A DNA stretch of 64,000 bases from Cordylochernes scorpioides (GCA_030710605.1 CP092886.1:166314573-166378572); one strand, 5' to 3'; positions 52,131-63,386 are shown, counted from the first letter of the stretch. Numbers and translations are program-made. Notes: generated by a model from the sequence alone, not told the origin.

Positions 52131-53030
52131 ACTACAGCTTCCTCGATTTCTCCAGTTTAATACTCGATCGAAGACCAATATTTATATTATTGTCAGTTTT
52201 ACCTCCCACAGGTGATCATTTTAAAACTCTGATAACCCTGTTAAATCCGCAACCCGGTAAATATCAGGAGTTAACATTATAATGGTTATGTGATATCATA
52301 TTAACTCAACAATATTTCCATTTCCTACACTCTCTCTATATCCATTCTCATTATTATATATACCGTCGGAATAGATTTTATATAATATGTTGTGTGAGAT
52401 ACCACTATATTATAAATTCAATTGCGAAGAGGTTATCAATATGCAGTCAAGATGGCAATCTATATTCTATATTAGATATGGAAAATGCGATCCAATGAAA
52501 TAAATGTCATCATTTGACGGGGATGCCACTCTAATTTAACGTCGCGAGATATTCAATCATCCAGCCTTTATTTCCCGTTTCAATCGACGGTCGGGGATTG
52601 AATATCAATATTTAACTACACACATGTGTGGCGCAGATCAAATATATTTCTTTAATGTATTTCTGTTAATATTATTTATATTCACGCGTTATATATGATA
52701 ATACAAGATTATAAAATATATTTCATTCGGTTTATATTTATTATAATCATTTTTTCAAATATTCTATTGATAGAAATATTGAAGATACCTCTTTCCTCTA
52801 CATTGAGAACTTTCTTTTGCAAAGAAAATATGTCGTTATCACCGATTTTATATCATTTATCATTATTTTAATAAAGATCATTAACCGTTGACTGATTGTC
52901 AATTAATGCATTTAAATTGTCAATGTATATTGAGGAGATTTGTATCTATACGTTTCCTTTTCATATACGTATATATGTACCTGACCTTCTCTTTCTAATT
53001 TTCATTTTATTTCAAATATATATATATTAA
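52131..53030. other. No gene; possible conserved island 52480-52660
   Basis: 52480-52660 is non-repetitive and of balanced composition (GACGGGGATGCCACTCTAAT, AACGTCGCGAGATATTCAATC), flanked by AT-rich DNA. No ORF. The rest is plain. Confidence 0.35.
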
Positions 53031-53034
53031 AAAT

Positions 53035-53150
53035 AATGGAAGCATATACAGACCGGGAGCACATGTGCTCCTGGTCTGGATATGTTTCCATTATTTTTAA
53101 TATCAACATCTGACCCTTTTATTTTTTATATTTTTATATCGTTTTTCATA
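53035..53150. repeat. Retrozyme tail palindrome
   Basis: AATGGAAGCATATACAGACCGG and GAGCACATGTGCTC, then the inverse CCTGGTCTGGATATG-TTTCCATT, then the ATCAACATCTGACCC tail. Two inverted tails without bodies. Confidence 0.65.
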
Positions 53151-53309
53151 TATACGAGTATATATATAAATATGATCGTTTCCTCTCCAACCAAGAGAAT
53201 ATTGTAAAATCATTATAATGTGTAGCTAAATAGAATGGAAATGATTCTGAAATGAGTTCTATCGAAATAAATGAAGGAGTCTTCTGCTCATTATCATTTA
53301 CAATGACGA

Positions 53310-53395
53310 GTGTTACGATATATTATCGCGCCATCTGTTATGAGAATACGAAACTATTATAGACGCGTATGATTCTTTTACAAATTAAACATTCG
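53310..53395 (+). repeat. Foldback FB1, outer arm
   Basis: TATCGCGCCATCTGTTATGAG, ACGAAACTATTATAGACGCG and TATGATTCTTT match the left outer arm. The rest is missing. Confidence 0.6.
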
Positions 53396-54110
53396 AATTC
53401 TCAATGACAAGTGTGTTGGTGAAGGAGTGATTCAATAGTGAAAGTTCCATTCAAAATAAATATTAGAACATATAAAAATATACAAAATAAAATTAAAGCC
53501 GTTTGGTAAGAAATATTGCTAGATTTCAAACAATAAGATCATAATATATAGACAAAATATTTTACAATCTTCTTCAAACAGGACATTTTCTCTGCTTACA
53601 AACTGCGATCTGGCATGCTAGACTGCAATCACTGCTAAAGTCACCTTGGCGTAAAGCACGAGTCCAATTGCTATATACCTACGAGAATGTTATAGCAACT
53701 ACGTGATGCTTCCACTTCATGACTTTATTTGTCTTCTAAACTCGAGTAGATAATTTGGCGCATAGTATTTCGAATTCAGTAGGATTTTGTTAAAGGGTAA
53801 GTCGTTTAATGCATTTATTTTTCGTGTTTTCCTTTCAGAACCAGGTTAGAAACCCTATTTAGAGCAACTTCAAAATAAGTTTGAAACAATTATATTTTGA
53901 CAATGAGTTTCTTTTAATATAAATCATAAAATATTATCTTTACAGAGATTATGTAGATATAATATTTTAGGATTTATGTGAAAGGATTTCATTGCCAAAA
54001 TATAATTGTTACAATTTTATCGATGAATGGCAATTAAATTCATTTTCAATATATTCAAAAGAAGTATAAAAATTACTATAAAACACTTTTGAACTTGCAA
54101 AACCAGTGGA
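53396..54110. other. No gene seen
   Basis: AT-rich except 53590-53700 (CTGCGATCTGGCATGCTAGAC), unassigned. Confidence 0.4.
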
Positions 54111-54780
54111 GAGTTTGCCTTCTAGACGAAGGTGACATTCAACTCCGTGCTGCTTCACGAATCAGCACATCTCCGCACTCATTGCGCGAACGGCAATGCC
54201 GCGCACGTTGTGGCACGCCATGCGGAAGCTCATGACATTCTCTTATTTAATGCAGCAGATTGGTAATGAGCCGCGCGTAGGGGTACAGGACTTGTCCGCT
54301 ACTAAGGAGATGATTACACCAAAGAAAATTTTAGGTTCGTTCTTTGCTCGTTTTAGAGGCCAGGAAGTAATGAATTCTTTTGCACTATATCATACCTTCT
54401 CAGTCCTAGATCTTCGCAGTTCTTGAACAGATCGTCTGGCAACGCCTAAGCGCTTGGACTAGCTGCTGGTAGGTGTTTGACTTTGGTATAGCAATGTCTT
54501 GGGTTAATTCTTACTCCTGTGTGTATTGAAGAGACCTTTCTTTTGGGGCCCCGGAGACTGGAAAAGGGGGAGCCAGAAGGTGCGCCTTATTCTTGGGTTG
54601 GCTCTCCTTTATAGGGATTTAGCGATCAGTAACCTGTGTTGTCTCGGCGGAAATGACAGGCATTTCTGGTTGGATTGGAGGAGACTGTACAGAAGCGGGA
54701 ATTTCTCGGGCAGTGGTCTCCAGAGTTTCATTAGGTCATAGATCTACTAACCAATTCGTAACAATCTTTAGAGTGGGCTT
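54111..54780. other. Decayed GC-richer block next to LINE gag
   Basis: Two ORFs (54196-54426 plus, 54526-54741 plus) have mixed composition and no recognisable domain. The block directly follows the 3' side of the LINE gag relic at 54836 on the minus strand and may be its continuation with many breaks. Confidence 0.3.
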
Positions 54781-54835
54781 AGATATGGGAAGCTGCGCCA
54801 GACCTCGCTGGTAGGTGGATTATGGAGTTGAACGT

Positions 54836-55560
54836 TCATCTTAGGCAGTTGACTAGCCGATGTTCTTGATGGTTGCATTTGCTGCATTTTACGGCGTAAG
54901 TAATATAGGCAGGCGTTGTTTCACCTTTGAACTTGATGTTATCTTTCCGTGGAAGCTGAGGGAGTTGAATGCCTTCATTCATGAAAATGAATGAAGCCTG
55001 TCGGTCAGAAGTACCTGTCACAGGACACCACTTCATAGGCCAGGGAGATAACACGAGATATGATAGGCAGGTTTAAGATGAAATCCTTCTCCCTCACTGT
55101 GATAGGCAGGTTTAAGATTATAATTTTTTCCGCCTTCTTCTTCTACTGGAATGTCATAAGGAAGGTGTTAATGGTTTTCAACGTTGGCCAATCCGGCCTG
55201 TAAATGGCCAGGCATTCTCATCAGCTGTAAGTCGGGATCTTTCCCCAGCATCTTCTCCACGACTTTCATGTAGTACACGGAATGGAAGTCCGCGCAAACC
55301 TCGAATATAAAAGCATTGGTAAAACGTTGCTACCACTGATCTGGCCTTGTTCAGTGCCTGTTACTGTTCGGTGTTCTTCACGAAAGAGACGGAATATTTC
55401 GTGGTCCTTCGGAGTTGTTTATCTGTCCTTATGGAGCTGGCGTCAGACTTCGCATTATTGGACAGCTGGCTTTTTGGGTCTGACATTTTCCTTTAATGCT
55501 ACTGTACAGAAAGAAAAGGTGTGTTATTCTTGTCCTGTTCCGAGGATTTAACCTGATTCG
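54836..55560 (-). pseudogene. LINE ORF1 (gag-like), decayed
   Basis: Minus strand. A frame with FVKNTEQ..NKARSVV near 55380-55320 precedes TADENAWPF and TGRIGQR near 55215-55180. The most legible piece, 55054-54836, has WPMKWCPVTGTSDRQASFIF, then TYAVKCSKCNHQEHRLVNC, a zinc knuckle C-X2-C-X4-H-X4-C. Gag-like ORF1 proteins of Jockey-type LINEs end in such knuckles and bind the LINE RNA. A tandem GATAGGCAGGTTTAAGAT(G/T) duplication at 55058 and 55100 breaks the frame. No ORF2 follows. Which LINE of the window it belonged to is unclear. Confidence 0.55.
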
Positions 55561-55899
55561 CTAAATTTTGACATTTTTCTGCAGTCGAATTTACACCCTC
55601 CTCTCCGATGTTTACGGACATATTTGCATGTTCGTTTATAATAAGAATTTATATGAATATTGGTAAATTTCTTTTTTTTTTTCAGAATATCAACGTCCAT
55701 TAAAGATAATTCAATGGGAATGTCAGCATTGTATTGCTCGTCTTTCAAGATCTCTGCCAATTCGGCCTACATGTTTGAAATCTTCATATCCCCCGCTTCC
55801 ATCTTTATCAACTCTGACTCGAGCATCGCGTGGCCTCACGGCCGAGAGAGATTGCAGAATGAGTGTTATTTCTCAATAAATAAAAACTTATCGGTGCTT
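55561..55899. other. No gene seen
   Basis: GC-moderate sequence, possibly the N-terminal part of the same LINE ORF1 (minus ORF 55548-55760). A T run lies at 55671-55682. Confidence 0.3.
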
Positions 55900-55985
55900 T
55901 TCAGTTTTTCCCGAATATTGGTCAACGATTACCTGATATTTATTCCGGCCAACTTTAAGTTGCACGATCAATAGTGTTTTTAAAA
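55900..55985 (+). repeat. Cloverleaf-family fragment
   Basis: TTTATTCCGGCCAACTTTAAGTTGCACGATCA keeps hairpin 3 with changed but still paired bases (CAACTT/AAGTTG) and the outer arm start. Hairpin 2 is lost. Confidence 0.35.
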
Positions 55986-56744
55986 TGTATCAACCTGATC
56001 CCAATGCAAATTCACTTGTATACTATTTTTCGAATCTTTAGGTTTTAAATTACAGATTGATTATATATTAGAAAAATAGTTTCAAATGATCAAAACGATG
56101 AAGGAAACGATGTCAACGCTAAGTAAATTCCAAATCGAAACTGAGAGGAAAATGAGCGTGTTCTCAGCGAAATAAAGAATAGTTTATCGTAATTTTATTA
56201 TTTTTACTATGAAAGCATAAAAAATGAACCCCTCTTCAAATCTAACTATCAAACCCATATTACATATTGAATATATACGCTATATCTTTTAATTACAAAC
56301 TTCATCTCTGCCAAGTTGAAAAGATCAAAGAAATAAAGAGACAAATATATTATACTGCGCATATAGGTCTGTAGTATATAGACCTTTTCTGTAATTTCCT
56401 GAATGGAACTTAAGACTTCCTCAGAGCTCATTAAGATTGTTCTAGCAAGTTGGGATAGCTCGAGGAAAAGAAAGTTCTATAAAGATGTCATTAGTACGAC
56501 GCGCGGCCCTATTTAAAACGAGACAATTGCCGCTTGGTTCTAATTTGGGCGCTCTTTCACGGAATTGTTTTCTCTTATAAACGAATATGTTATTTCTACA
56601 TTAATAACTGGATCACATATGTCGATCTGTTCATATTTTAATACCGTGGATTGTTCTCTTAATTTTATTTAAGAGAGCTAGGTAGTGGGAGAGAACAAAG
56701 AAGGAATGCTGAAATATACATGTTATATATCGTGTATACAACTT
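55986..56744. other. No gene seen
   Basis: AT-rich, with a short balanced stretch at 56495-56570 (GACGCGCGGCCCTATTTAAAAC) that looks like a promoter-type or conserved block but cannot be assigned. Confidence 0.35.
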
Positions 56745-56805
56745 GGGTTTTGTCTGAATTTTCCGAAACTGGTGTTGTGGCCTTCTCTCTATCACCATCT
56801 TTATG
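56745..56805 (-). repeat. Dispersed short repeat (CACCAGTTTTGG family), inverted
   Basis: GTCTGAATTTTCCGAAACTGGTG then CATCACC-like TATCACCATC. Complement of 7200-7250. Confidence 0.45.
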
Positions 56806-57600
56806 TTTTTTACTGACGTGTTAAACATAATGCCTTGTTCTAATGCTACACAGCAATTTATTTAAGGCAATAACAAATTATAATTGATAAAGATACAAGA
56901 TAAACCATGAGGAAGTTTATAGAGTAGCAAAGTATAAACATCAAATTTGATATTCTATTAATAAAATAATAAATACTTTGCTACAATATACATATGTAAT
57001 ATATATAATATAATATATATACTATAGAGAGAGAAACATTAGTCGCTGTTTTAATTATATATATATATATAATCATATAAAACTAATTTCACACACACTA
57101 CAATTATAAAGGGTGAATTTGAATAGAATGAATAGAATGTGAAGATGGGGTTATCAGAGAGGTTTTCCAAATGGTTTCAGCTCATTTACTCTACCAGATT
57201 GCTTCAAGTTTCATTTTCAATCTTCTCATGTGATTATGCTTGATGGAATAACATCTTTGGAGTATATTTATCCTATAACTGTTAACGTCAGCTATGATTG
57301 ACAATTCTTTCTTCCAAACTCTTCAAAATACCCTAAATCTATAGCAGAAATATTGAATCGAAAATTATGCAGTGTAAATAATATTTTGTTTAAAAAAACA
57401 AGCAACATTTATTATTAATTTATAATTATTATAAAAAAACTAATTTTAATATTTTTATTATTAAAAATTTATTATTTTTTTCCAACATAACGATGAGCTA
57501 TATATAATTAAATATTGTAATTGTCTTTTAAATCACTTCAATAACATAATATTTGGAAATATATTTATTCAATGGAAAAAAATCCAAATTCATATATACA
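56806..57600. other. No gene seen
   Basis: AT-rich with (TA)n tracts at 56995-57070. No repeat partner recognised. Confidence 0.45.
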
Positions 57601-57604
57601 AGTA

Positions 57605-57778
57605 CAATAGAACTTCTATGTAAAGGACAACTAATTGAAGAGCCAAATTGTCCTCTAGGAAGAGGTGTCCTCTTACCGGAGAGTTGCTAATTAGTAAAAA
57701 TGGTAATTTTGGCGATTAAAGTGTCCTTTGTAGAGAAGTGTCCTTTAGCTATAGTTTCCTCTCATAGAGTTTCTGCTG
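57605..57778. mobile_element. Possible pogo-like MITE
   Basis: Ends CAATAGAACTTCTATG and, inverted, CAGCAGAAACTCTATG. Inside, TAAAGGACAACTAATTG and GTGTCCTTTGTAGAGAAGTG give subterminal repeats. TA stands on the left border. Only one copy is seen, so boundaries are uncertain. Confidence 0.4.
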
Positions 57779-57884
57779 AATATATATATATATATATATT
57801 AATATAATTTATAATTTTGGATTCTTGAAAAGACACTTCAACTCAGTGTTAATTATATTCAAACTTTTGAACTATATTATTAGT

Positions 57885-58030
57885 TAAAAATAACGAAGGC
57901 ATCTCCTAACCACGAGCACATGTGCTTTTTAGATGGCAGAGCGCATGTGCTCGAGGTCAAGAGATGCCTTCTTTATTTTTAATATCAACACCTGACCCAC
58001 TTATCTTTTATTTTTTCTATTGTCTTTTCA
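57885..58030. repeat. Retrozyme tail palindrome
   Basis: AACGAAGGCATCTCCTAACCACGAGCACATG and the inverse CATGTGCTCGAGGTCAAGAGATGCCTTC, with TTTTTAGATGGCAGAGCG between them, then the ATCAACACCTGACCC tail. No ribozyme. Confidence 0.65.
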
Positions 58031-58375
58031 TATTATTAGTTGTATCGTTATTTTTGTTTCGAACCAAACGTTATAAATTACGGTCAGACGTTAATATGTC
58101 TTAGTCAATTTTCAATATATGTTCTATTTCTGTTTTAACATTTCCTTTTGAAGCCATTACTCGTGTACATTACCCTAACACGTGTATTACATTTTAAATT
58201 AAGTAAAAAACTGATGAGACTATGATAATTCTGCTGTTCTTGTCTAAACAGTCGAGAGTTCGACATATAACTATATTTTGATAAATATTCTCTGATATAA
58301 ATCTACTATATATTGTTTTTATAGTCAATTAGATGTGCAAGGATAGAAGAATAGAGGAGAAGAATGGTGAAAGAA
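58031..58375. other. No gene seen
   Basis: AT-rich; nothing recognised. Confidence 0.45.
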
Positions 58376-58379
58376 TAAA

Positions 58380-58665
58380 CGCGGAAGAGAACCAGGAATG
58401 TTTATAGAGCCGCTAACGAAACCTGCACGTTGAATATTCCAACAACATTGGCTGGTCCTATAACCAGTGACACGACCATCTTAATTATACGAGGTTCTGG
58501 GAATGAGCCAGGCCTTCTCACGTTGGCGTGCTCAATGAGCGCGATATTTCATTCCCGCGAATTATTGCCTTCCTCATTAAGGAAATCCCTCGGTAGCCGC
58601 ATGCATGTCTTCTCGTTAACTCCTGACATCTCCATCACGCCCTTTTCTCTCCGGTCTTAATTATT
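58380..58665. other. Possible conserved noncoding island
   Basis: Non-repetitive, balanced composition (CCGCTAACGAAACCTGCACG, GGCGTGCTCAATGAGCGCG, GGTAGCCGCATGCATG). A 76-codon ORF (58430-58660) overlaps, but has no domain. Similar in kind to 32090-32540. Confidence 0.3.
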
Positions 58666-58739
58666 TTCGATTCTTTTCTCAATTTACCTGTTAATATTCT
58701 ACATATATGTGCGTTTATATTTAAGTAGAGTGATGTATA

Positions 58740-59050
58740 CATATTCAAAGTTACTGTCGTTGTCGTGTCCAATGAGAGCCTCAGATATCTCCATGCATCT
58801 ATATCACAGCAGCCGCAATGTCCGCTATCTTGGGTGTGTAGAGATGCTGCTCTAGGTCCATGTCAATTTTCTGAAAAGTTGCGGCCATTGCTGGGCATGA
58901 GAATATTTGGGTAGGTGTTAGTTCCACACTAGGACAGTTGATGCATGTCTTGTAGGTTCTTGTGCCAATTGGATATATTGTCCAGATGGCACAAGAACCT
59001 ACAAGACATGCATCAACTGTCCTGGTGTGGAACTAACACCTACCCACATA
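58740..59050 (-). mobile_element. LINE-D fragment with inverted duplication
   Basis: Matches the C-terminal coding part of LINE-D (39510-39730), from GTCGTGTCCAATGAGAGCC to CTTGTGCCA. The last 60 bp (58908-58967) are then repeated inverted at 58987-59046, with one mismatch and a 19-bp loop. A large hairpin inside a LINE relic. Confidence 0.75.
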
Positions 59051-59670
59051 TTAAAAGTAAATTATATATATGCAGTAAAACACCTGTACTGATAATCTAT
59101 TCAGATAGCTTAGATACTAGACATTGATCTTACCAAACAACAGGTAAATTCGACATTCTGTCTTTCAACGAAGGTTGATGTACTTGAGATAGAAATATAA
59201 GAAAACACTCATATATGAAAGTGTTTATTTATTTTATTTCTATTATATGTGTTGCGACACTATTATTTCATAATATATTATTTGATCAGTACTACCCCCC
59301 AGATCCAATAAAATTATTGAATAGAAAGTTCTATTTGCTTATATTCAAAGTTCAAAAGTTAGATTGATATATTTGAATATCTACATACAAGAGCTTTGAA
59401 TATAACTGCCTTTTACAATTTTTTCTCCCTACAATATTCTTCTTGTCTATTCACAATTCTTCGATGATACTTCTATATTCCACTATTCTTTCTTTTTGGA
59501 TAATTCTTCTTTTTATTCCTTATTGTCTTTTCTGGTCAGGATTTTCATGTCTTCCTATATGATCACTTAGGAGTTTTTTGGATCTTGTCTCCTTCGGAAT
59601 CCCTCTCTCTTTTAGTTGAATATGAATAGCATAAAAATACACATTTAAGTCAAAGGCCGAACTATTGAAT
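59051..59670. other. No gene seen
   Basis: AT-rich with T-rich runs; nothing recognised. Confidence 0.45.
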
Positions 59671-59674
59671 ATGT

Positions 59675-59750
59675 TTATATAAAAAGGGCGTATCTCTTAA
59701 TCTGTTTTTTTTCCCCTTAAACAGATCCAGGTACGCCCTTTTTATATAAA
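59675..59750. repeat. Hairpin, 19-bp plus 8-bp stem
   Basis: TTTATATAAAAAGGGCGTA pairs with TACGCCCTTTTTATATAAA. Inside, ATCTGTTT pairs with AAACAGAT. Small palindromic element, one copy here. Confidence 0.7.
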
Positions 59751-59964
59751 AATACAAATTTCGTTGGTTTTATCATTGATTCATAGTTTCAAATATAACC
59801 CATATCTATATTCTAGAATATACAGAAATATAAAATTGACATAATAGGCTTAGATAAATTCGAATTCGATAAAATATAGTTTGAATGTTCAAAATGGGTA
59901 ATACCTATTAGAGATCAGGATTTAACCTATTAAAAACGATAGGACCTAACTTTTATTCTATATA

Positions 59965-60421
59965 GAAAGGTCAATATACTGCTTTTCAACGGGTATCTCG
60001 AAAGCTTGCAAATTCAAAATTAAAAGAAACCCGTTGAAGAGCAGTATATTTGCTCGAAAGCTTTCAAATTCAAAATTAAAAGAAACCCGTTGAAGGGCAG
60101 TATATTTGCTCGAAAGCTTTCAAATTCAAAATTAAAAGAAACCCGTTGAAGGGCAGTATATTTGCTCGAAAGCTTGCAAATTCAAAATTAAAAGAAGCCC
60201 GTTGAAGAGCAGTATATTTGCTCGAAAGCTTGCAAATTCAAAATTAAAAGAAACCCGTGGAAGAGCAGTATATTTGCTCGAAAGCTTGCAAATTCTAAAT
60301 TAAAAGTACCCGTTGAGGAGCAGTATATTTGCTCGAAAACTTGCAAATTCTAATTTAAAAGAAACCCGTTGAAGAGCAGTATATTTTCTCGAAAGCTTGC
60401 AAATTCAAAATTAAGAGAAAC
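59965..60421 (+). repeat. 56-bp tandem repeat, about 7 units
   Basis: The unit reads CCCGTTGAAGAGCAGTATAT, TTGCTCGAAAGCTTGCAAAT, TCAAAATTAAAAGAAA. The CCCG anchor recurs at 60033, 60089, 60145, 60201, 60257, 60312 and 60368, one unit being 55 bp. The array begins with an inverted half unit (ATACTGCTTTTCAACGGG at 59975-59993), so the left border is a hairpin. Confidence 0.9.
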
Positions 60422-61150
60422 TTTTTTACCTGATTTTTTTTTTCCTTTTTCAAATAATTTCTGTGTAACTATTGCTCACATAGAAAAGTAAATAACAAAT
60501 AATAAAAAAACTCGACAGAAATAAGTTAAACATAAACTAGAAGTGCTCTAGATACAAATGTAACAATCTTAAAATGGTCCAATTTAATTAAATGTCTTAA
60601 TTATGCAGATTGGTCAGTGAAACCAACTCGGCGTAAACCCTCTCTCTCTATACATTATTGAAACGCTTTCGGGATTGGAATATTTTTCGTGTTTTTTATC
60701 ACATAAAACTAATTCTAAAACATCTTTTGATAAAGTTCAAAATATGTTGTTTGCGTTCCATTGTGTGTGTTTATAAATTGTTTTGTAATTTTATATTCTT
60801 TATATTTCAACATTTTGTATTTAAAAAAAAACACATTATAAAATCGTCAGCCAGATGACGCTTATGTCAATATATAAAAACATTTTTAAATAATAGTAAG
60901 ACTATTTAAAAAATCTTGGAAAATTATTAATATAAAAGATTAAAAACATTTTTTCATCATCTTCTATACATTATATTTGAATATATGATAGAAATTATAT
61001 CTGTGTGTGTGCTAATTTTAAATAGGACTTTAGGAATTACTTTTGAGCAGTCTTGTGAAGTCGTGACCTACTTTCAAACACATGAATAAAATACTTTTTT
61101 GATCATTATTAGTTTATTAAATTAAATTTAATTGCCATCTATCGTTATTT
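60422..61150. other. No gene seen
   Basis: AT-rich; a 66-codon ORF has no domain. Confidence 0.45.
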
Positions 61151-61444
61151 TACACATATAAATTCACTGGCAATGTGCTTCTTTTAAACATCATCAAATA
61201 TTATCTCTACAGACCTTACTGCAATGATATGAGTTATTGAATAAGAGGGCTTGGCTCATCAGTAGTGAACCCTCTCAGCGGTTTCTCCAAATTAATCTCT
61301 ATTTTTGGCGAAACCGCTGAGAGGGTTCATTACTGATGAGACAAGCCCTCTCATTCAATAACTCATATCATTGCAGTAAGGTCTGTAGAGATAATATTTG
61401 ATGATATTTAAAAGAAGCGCATTGCCAGTGAATATATATGTGTG
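61151..61444. repeat. Foldback element, family FB1, best preserved
   Basis: Arms of about 140 bp (61151-61290 and 61305-61444) are about 95% identical as inverse complements, with a 14-bp loop. They run from ATTCACTGGCAATG through CTACAGACCTTACTGCAATG and GAGAGGGCTTG to AACCCTCTCAGCGGTTT. Each arm carries the GAAAC..CTGATGA pair discussed under findings. Confidence 0.85.
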
Positions 61445-61704
61445 ATATGTTAACATTATTAGTTTAAAAATGATAGTATTTTATTCATATAAGAGAAATT
61501 ATTTAATACTAAACATTAGAAAGCTATTGGTAATAGACCAGTTCTAGTTTCTTTACGTGACATAATATAATTCTACACTCCCTTACATACTTGCAAGTTT
61601 TAAAATATTCTTCCCAATTAACTTGAAATGTTTATTATTTATATATTTACGTAGGCATGATTTTGCGGCCGACATCACAGAGTTGTTTCAGAAAAAATAT
61701 ATAT

Positions 61705-61996
61705 ACACCCATACCTCACTTTGCGTCAGGGTTACGTTCCAAAAAAACACGACGCAAATTGAAACGACGCAAAGTGAAAATAAAAGTTTGATGGCATGGC
61801 GCAATAAAAAACAAAGGTGTTGCCATACTTTAGGAAAAAAAATTCAAACAAAAAATTAAAGACTCGAATCCAAAACAACGCAAATTCGAAAATCTAACGA
61901 CGCACAGTGAAAATCAGTAAAAATTAAGCAGCGACGCAACTTCGAAAAAAAAAAAAAAAACGCAAAACGAAACGACGCAAAGCGAGGTATTGGTGT
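61705..61996. mobile_element. Tigger/pogo-like MITE, copy 2
   Basis: Ends CACCCATACCTCACTTTGCGTC and, inverted, CACCAATACCTCGCTTTGCGTC, flanked by TA on both sides. Interior is like copy 1 at 35593-35867 (GGTTACGTTCC, several ACGACGCA motifs, AAAACAACGCAA). Confidence 0.75.
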
Positions 61997-62221
61997 ATAT
62001 ATTAAAAAATCATTTTAAAAAAATTAAAATTACAAAGCTCTATTTACAACATATACACATGTATATACAAGATGGCCAATAAGTCGTGAACCTTTTTTTT
62101 TTAATTAAAAGGAAAACTAGAATAAAAAACTAGAAATATTTTATTTTAGGCAACAGATAAAGCTTAATCTAATGATGCTTCTCTAGCTACAGTTATATAT
62201 ATATACATATATATATGTTAT

Positions 62222-62570
62222 GAATATTTTGTTGTTGTTGTTAGATAAAGGGTTGATAAAACAAAGGATCGATAAAATAAAGGGTTGAGGTGCAGTCGTG
62301 ATAAAAAAAAGACAATTATTTACCGTGAAGTAACTTTTATTTTCAATTACTTGACGAAAGAATACACATTAGTTATTTTCACATTATATAGAATTTATAA
62401 AGTTAATCCTATATTAGTGATTTAAAAGGATAGATATGTTAACTACGCATATTTACAACAAAAAAAGAAAGTCTTTCTAAAAACGATTATAACAAAAGTA
62501 AAATTATCAATGAATAAAATAAAATATATATTTTTTAAAAATATAGAAATATTTGAGTTTTTAGATTATA
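62222..62570 (-). repeat. Dispersed 350-bp repeat, inverted copy
   Basis: Complement of 2550-2900, from TTGTTGTTGTTGTTAGATAAAG to ATATTTGAGTTTTTAGATTATA, with about 90% identity by eye. Confidence 0.65.
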
Positions 62571-62594
62571 TAATATATTTACGTGCGTGTCTGT

Positions 62595-62795
62595 GAAAAT
62601 TAATGAAAAGGTCAGGTGTTGGTATTAAAACCAAAAGAGGCCTATCCTGACCACGTTCACATGAATTTTTAGATGGCAGAGAGAGCGCCATCTAGTGGAA
62701 AAGAAATCAACTAAACGTTGATTTATCATATTCCCTGATTTTTGGCCAACGTATTTTATTGATGAATCAAGAAAAGTCAACCACGAACTAAAATA
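62595..62795 (-). repeat. Retrozyme-like copy ending at the ribozyme cleavage point
   Basis: Inverted body with a tail (AGGTCAGGTGTTGGTATTAAAA), GGCAGAGAGAGCGCCATCTAG, AAACGTTGATTTA and CAAGAAAAGTCAACCACGAAC, then unrelated DNA. On the minus strand the copy therefore starts at TTCGTGG, within a base or so of the predicted cleavage (T/CGTGG). Confidence 0.65.
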
Positions 62796-62799
62796 AAAT

Positions 62800-62880
62800 A
62801 TTTAAAAGGTCAGATGTTGGTATTAAAATCAAAATAGACATATCCTGACCACGTTCACATGAACTTTTGAGTTTTCGACA
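62800..62880 (-). repeat. Retrozyme tail fragment
   Basis: AAAAGGTCAGATGTTGGTATTA, GACATATCCTGACCACG and TTCACATGAACTTTTGA match the first 75 bp of the preceding copy, in the same orientation. Confidence 0.55.
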
Positions 62881-63028
62881 AGTTTTATTGCTTTTATTTT
62901 TAATATTCGGACTTAGTTATATTGTTACCGAAAGTTTCTAGATCTAAATAAAGGTATGGAAAATAAATTATATTTATCAATTACATGATAATCTAAAATA
63001 ATCGTTCGATTAATTTAATAATATATAT

Positions 63029-63386
63029 TGTTACATCATGGCTAATGAACCTATTTTATTTTAATTTGTAATATTATTTTCATATATTTTAAATTCAAAT
63101 TTATATATCATATTTACTTATTTTATTAAAGAGAATATATGTATTATAAACAGAATATATGTATTATAGAATCACCATTTGTATTTTGGTACACTGTGTG
63201 ACTTCACTGCTCTCTTTGAAGTGAGAAATAAATAAATAATTCTGGAGGCTACTTAAAGTAGAGTTATCTCGTTATTCCCTTATATAAATTTGTAGGATGG
63301 TTGAAACACGCTCTGGTAAGATGCAAGACCCGGCACATGAGAGAATCAAGGTTGAAGAGTCTGCCAAGCCGCAACCTGGTGCAAAA
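63029..63386 (+). repeat. Solo LTR related to gypsy 1
   Basis: Starts TGTTACATCA like the gypsy 1 LTR and ends with a reading frame MVETRSGKM..KVEESAKPQPGAKI, which corresponds to METRSGNV..KVDDPAKLQLGATI of gypsy 1. The last bases GGTGCAAAA fit GGTGCAACA. The middle is strongly diverged, so it is another subfamily. No internal region follows. Confidence 0.7.

Noticed and set aside
61151..61444. Functional hammerhead in FB1 arms
   Set aside because: CTGATGA and GAAA occur with a pairing flank, but helix I has no room to form. Kept only as a finding to test, not as a ribozyme feature.
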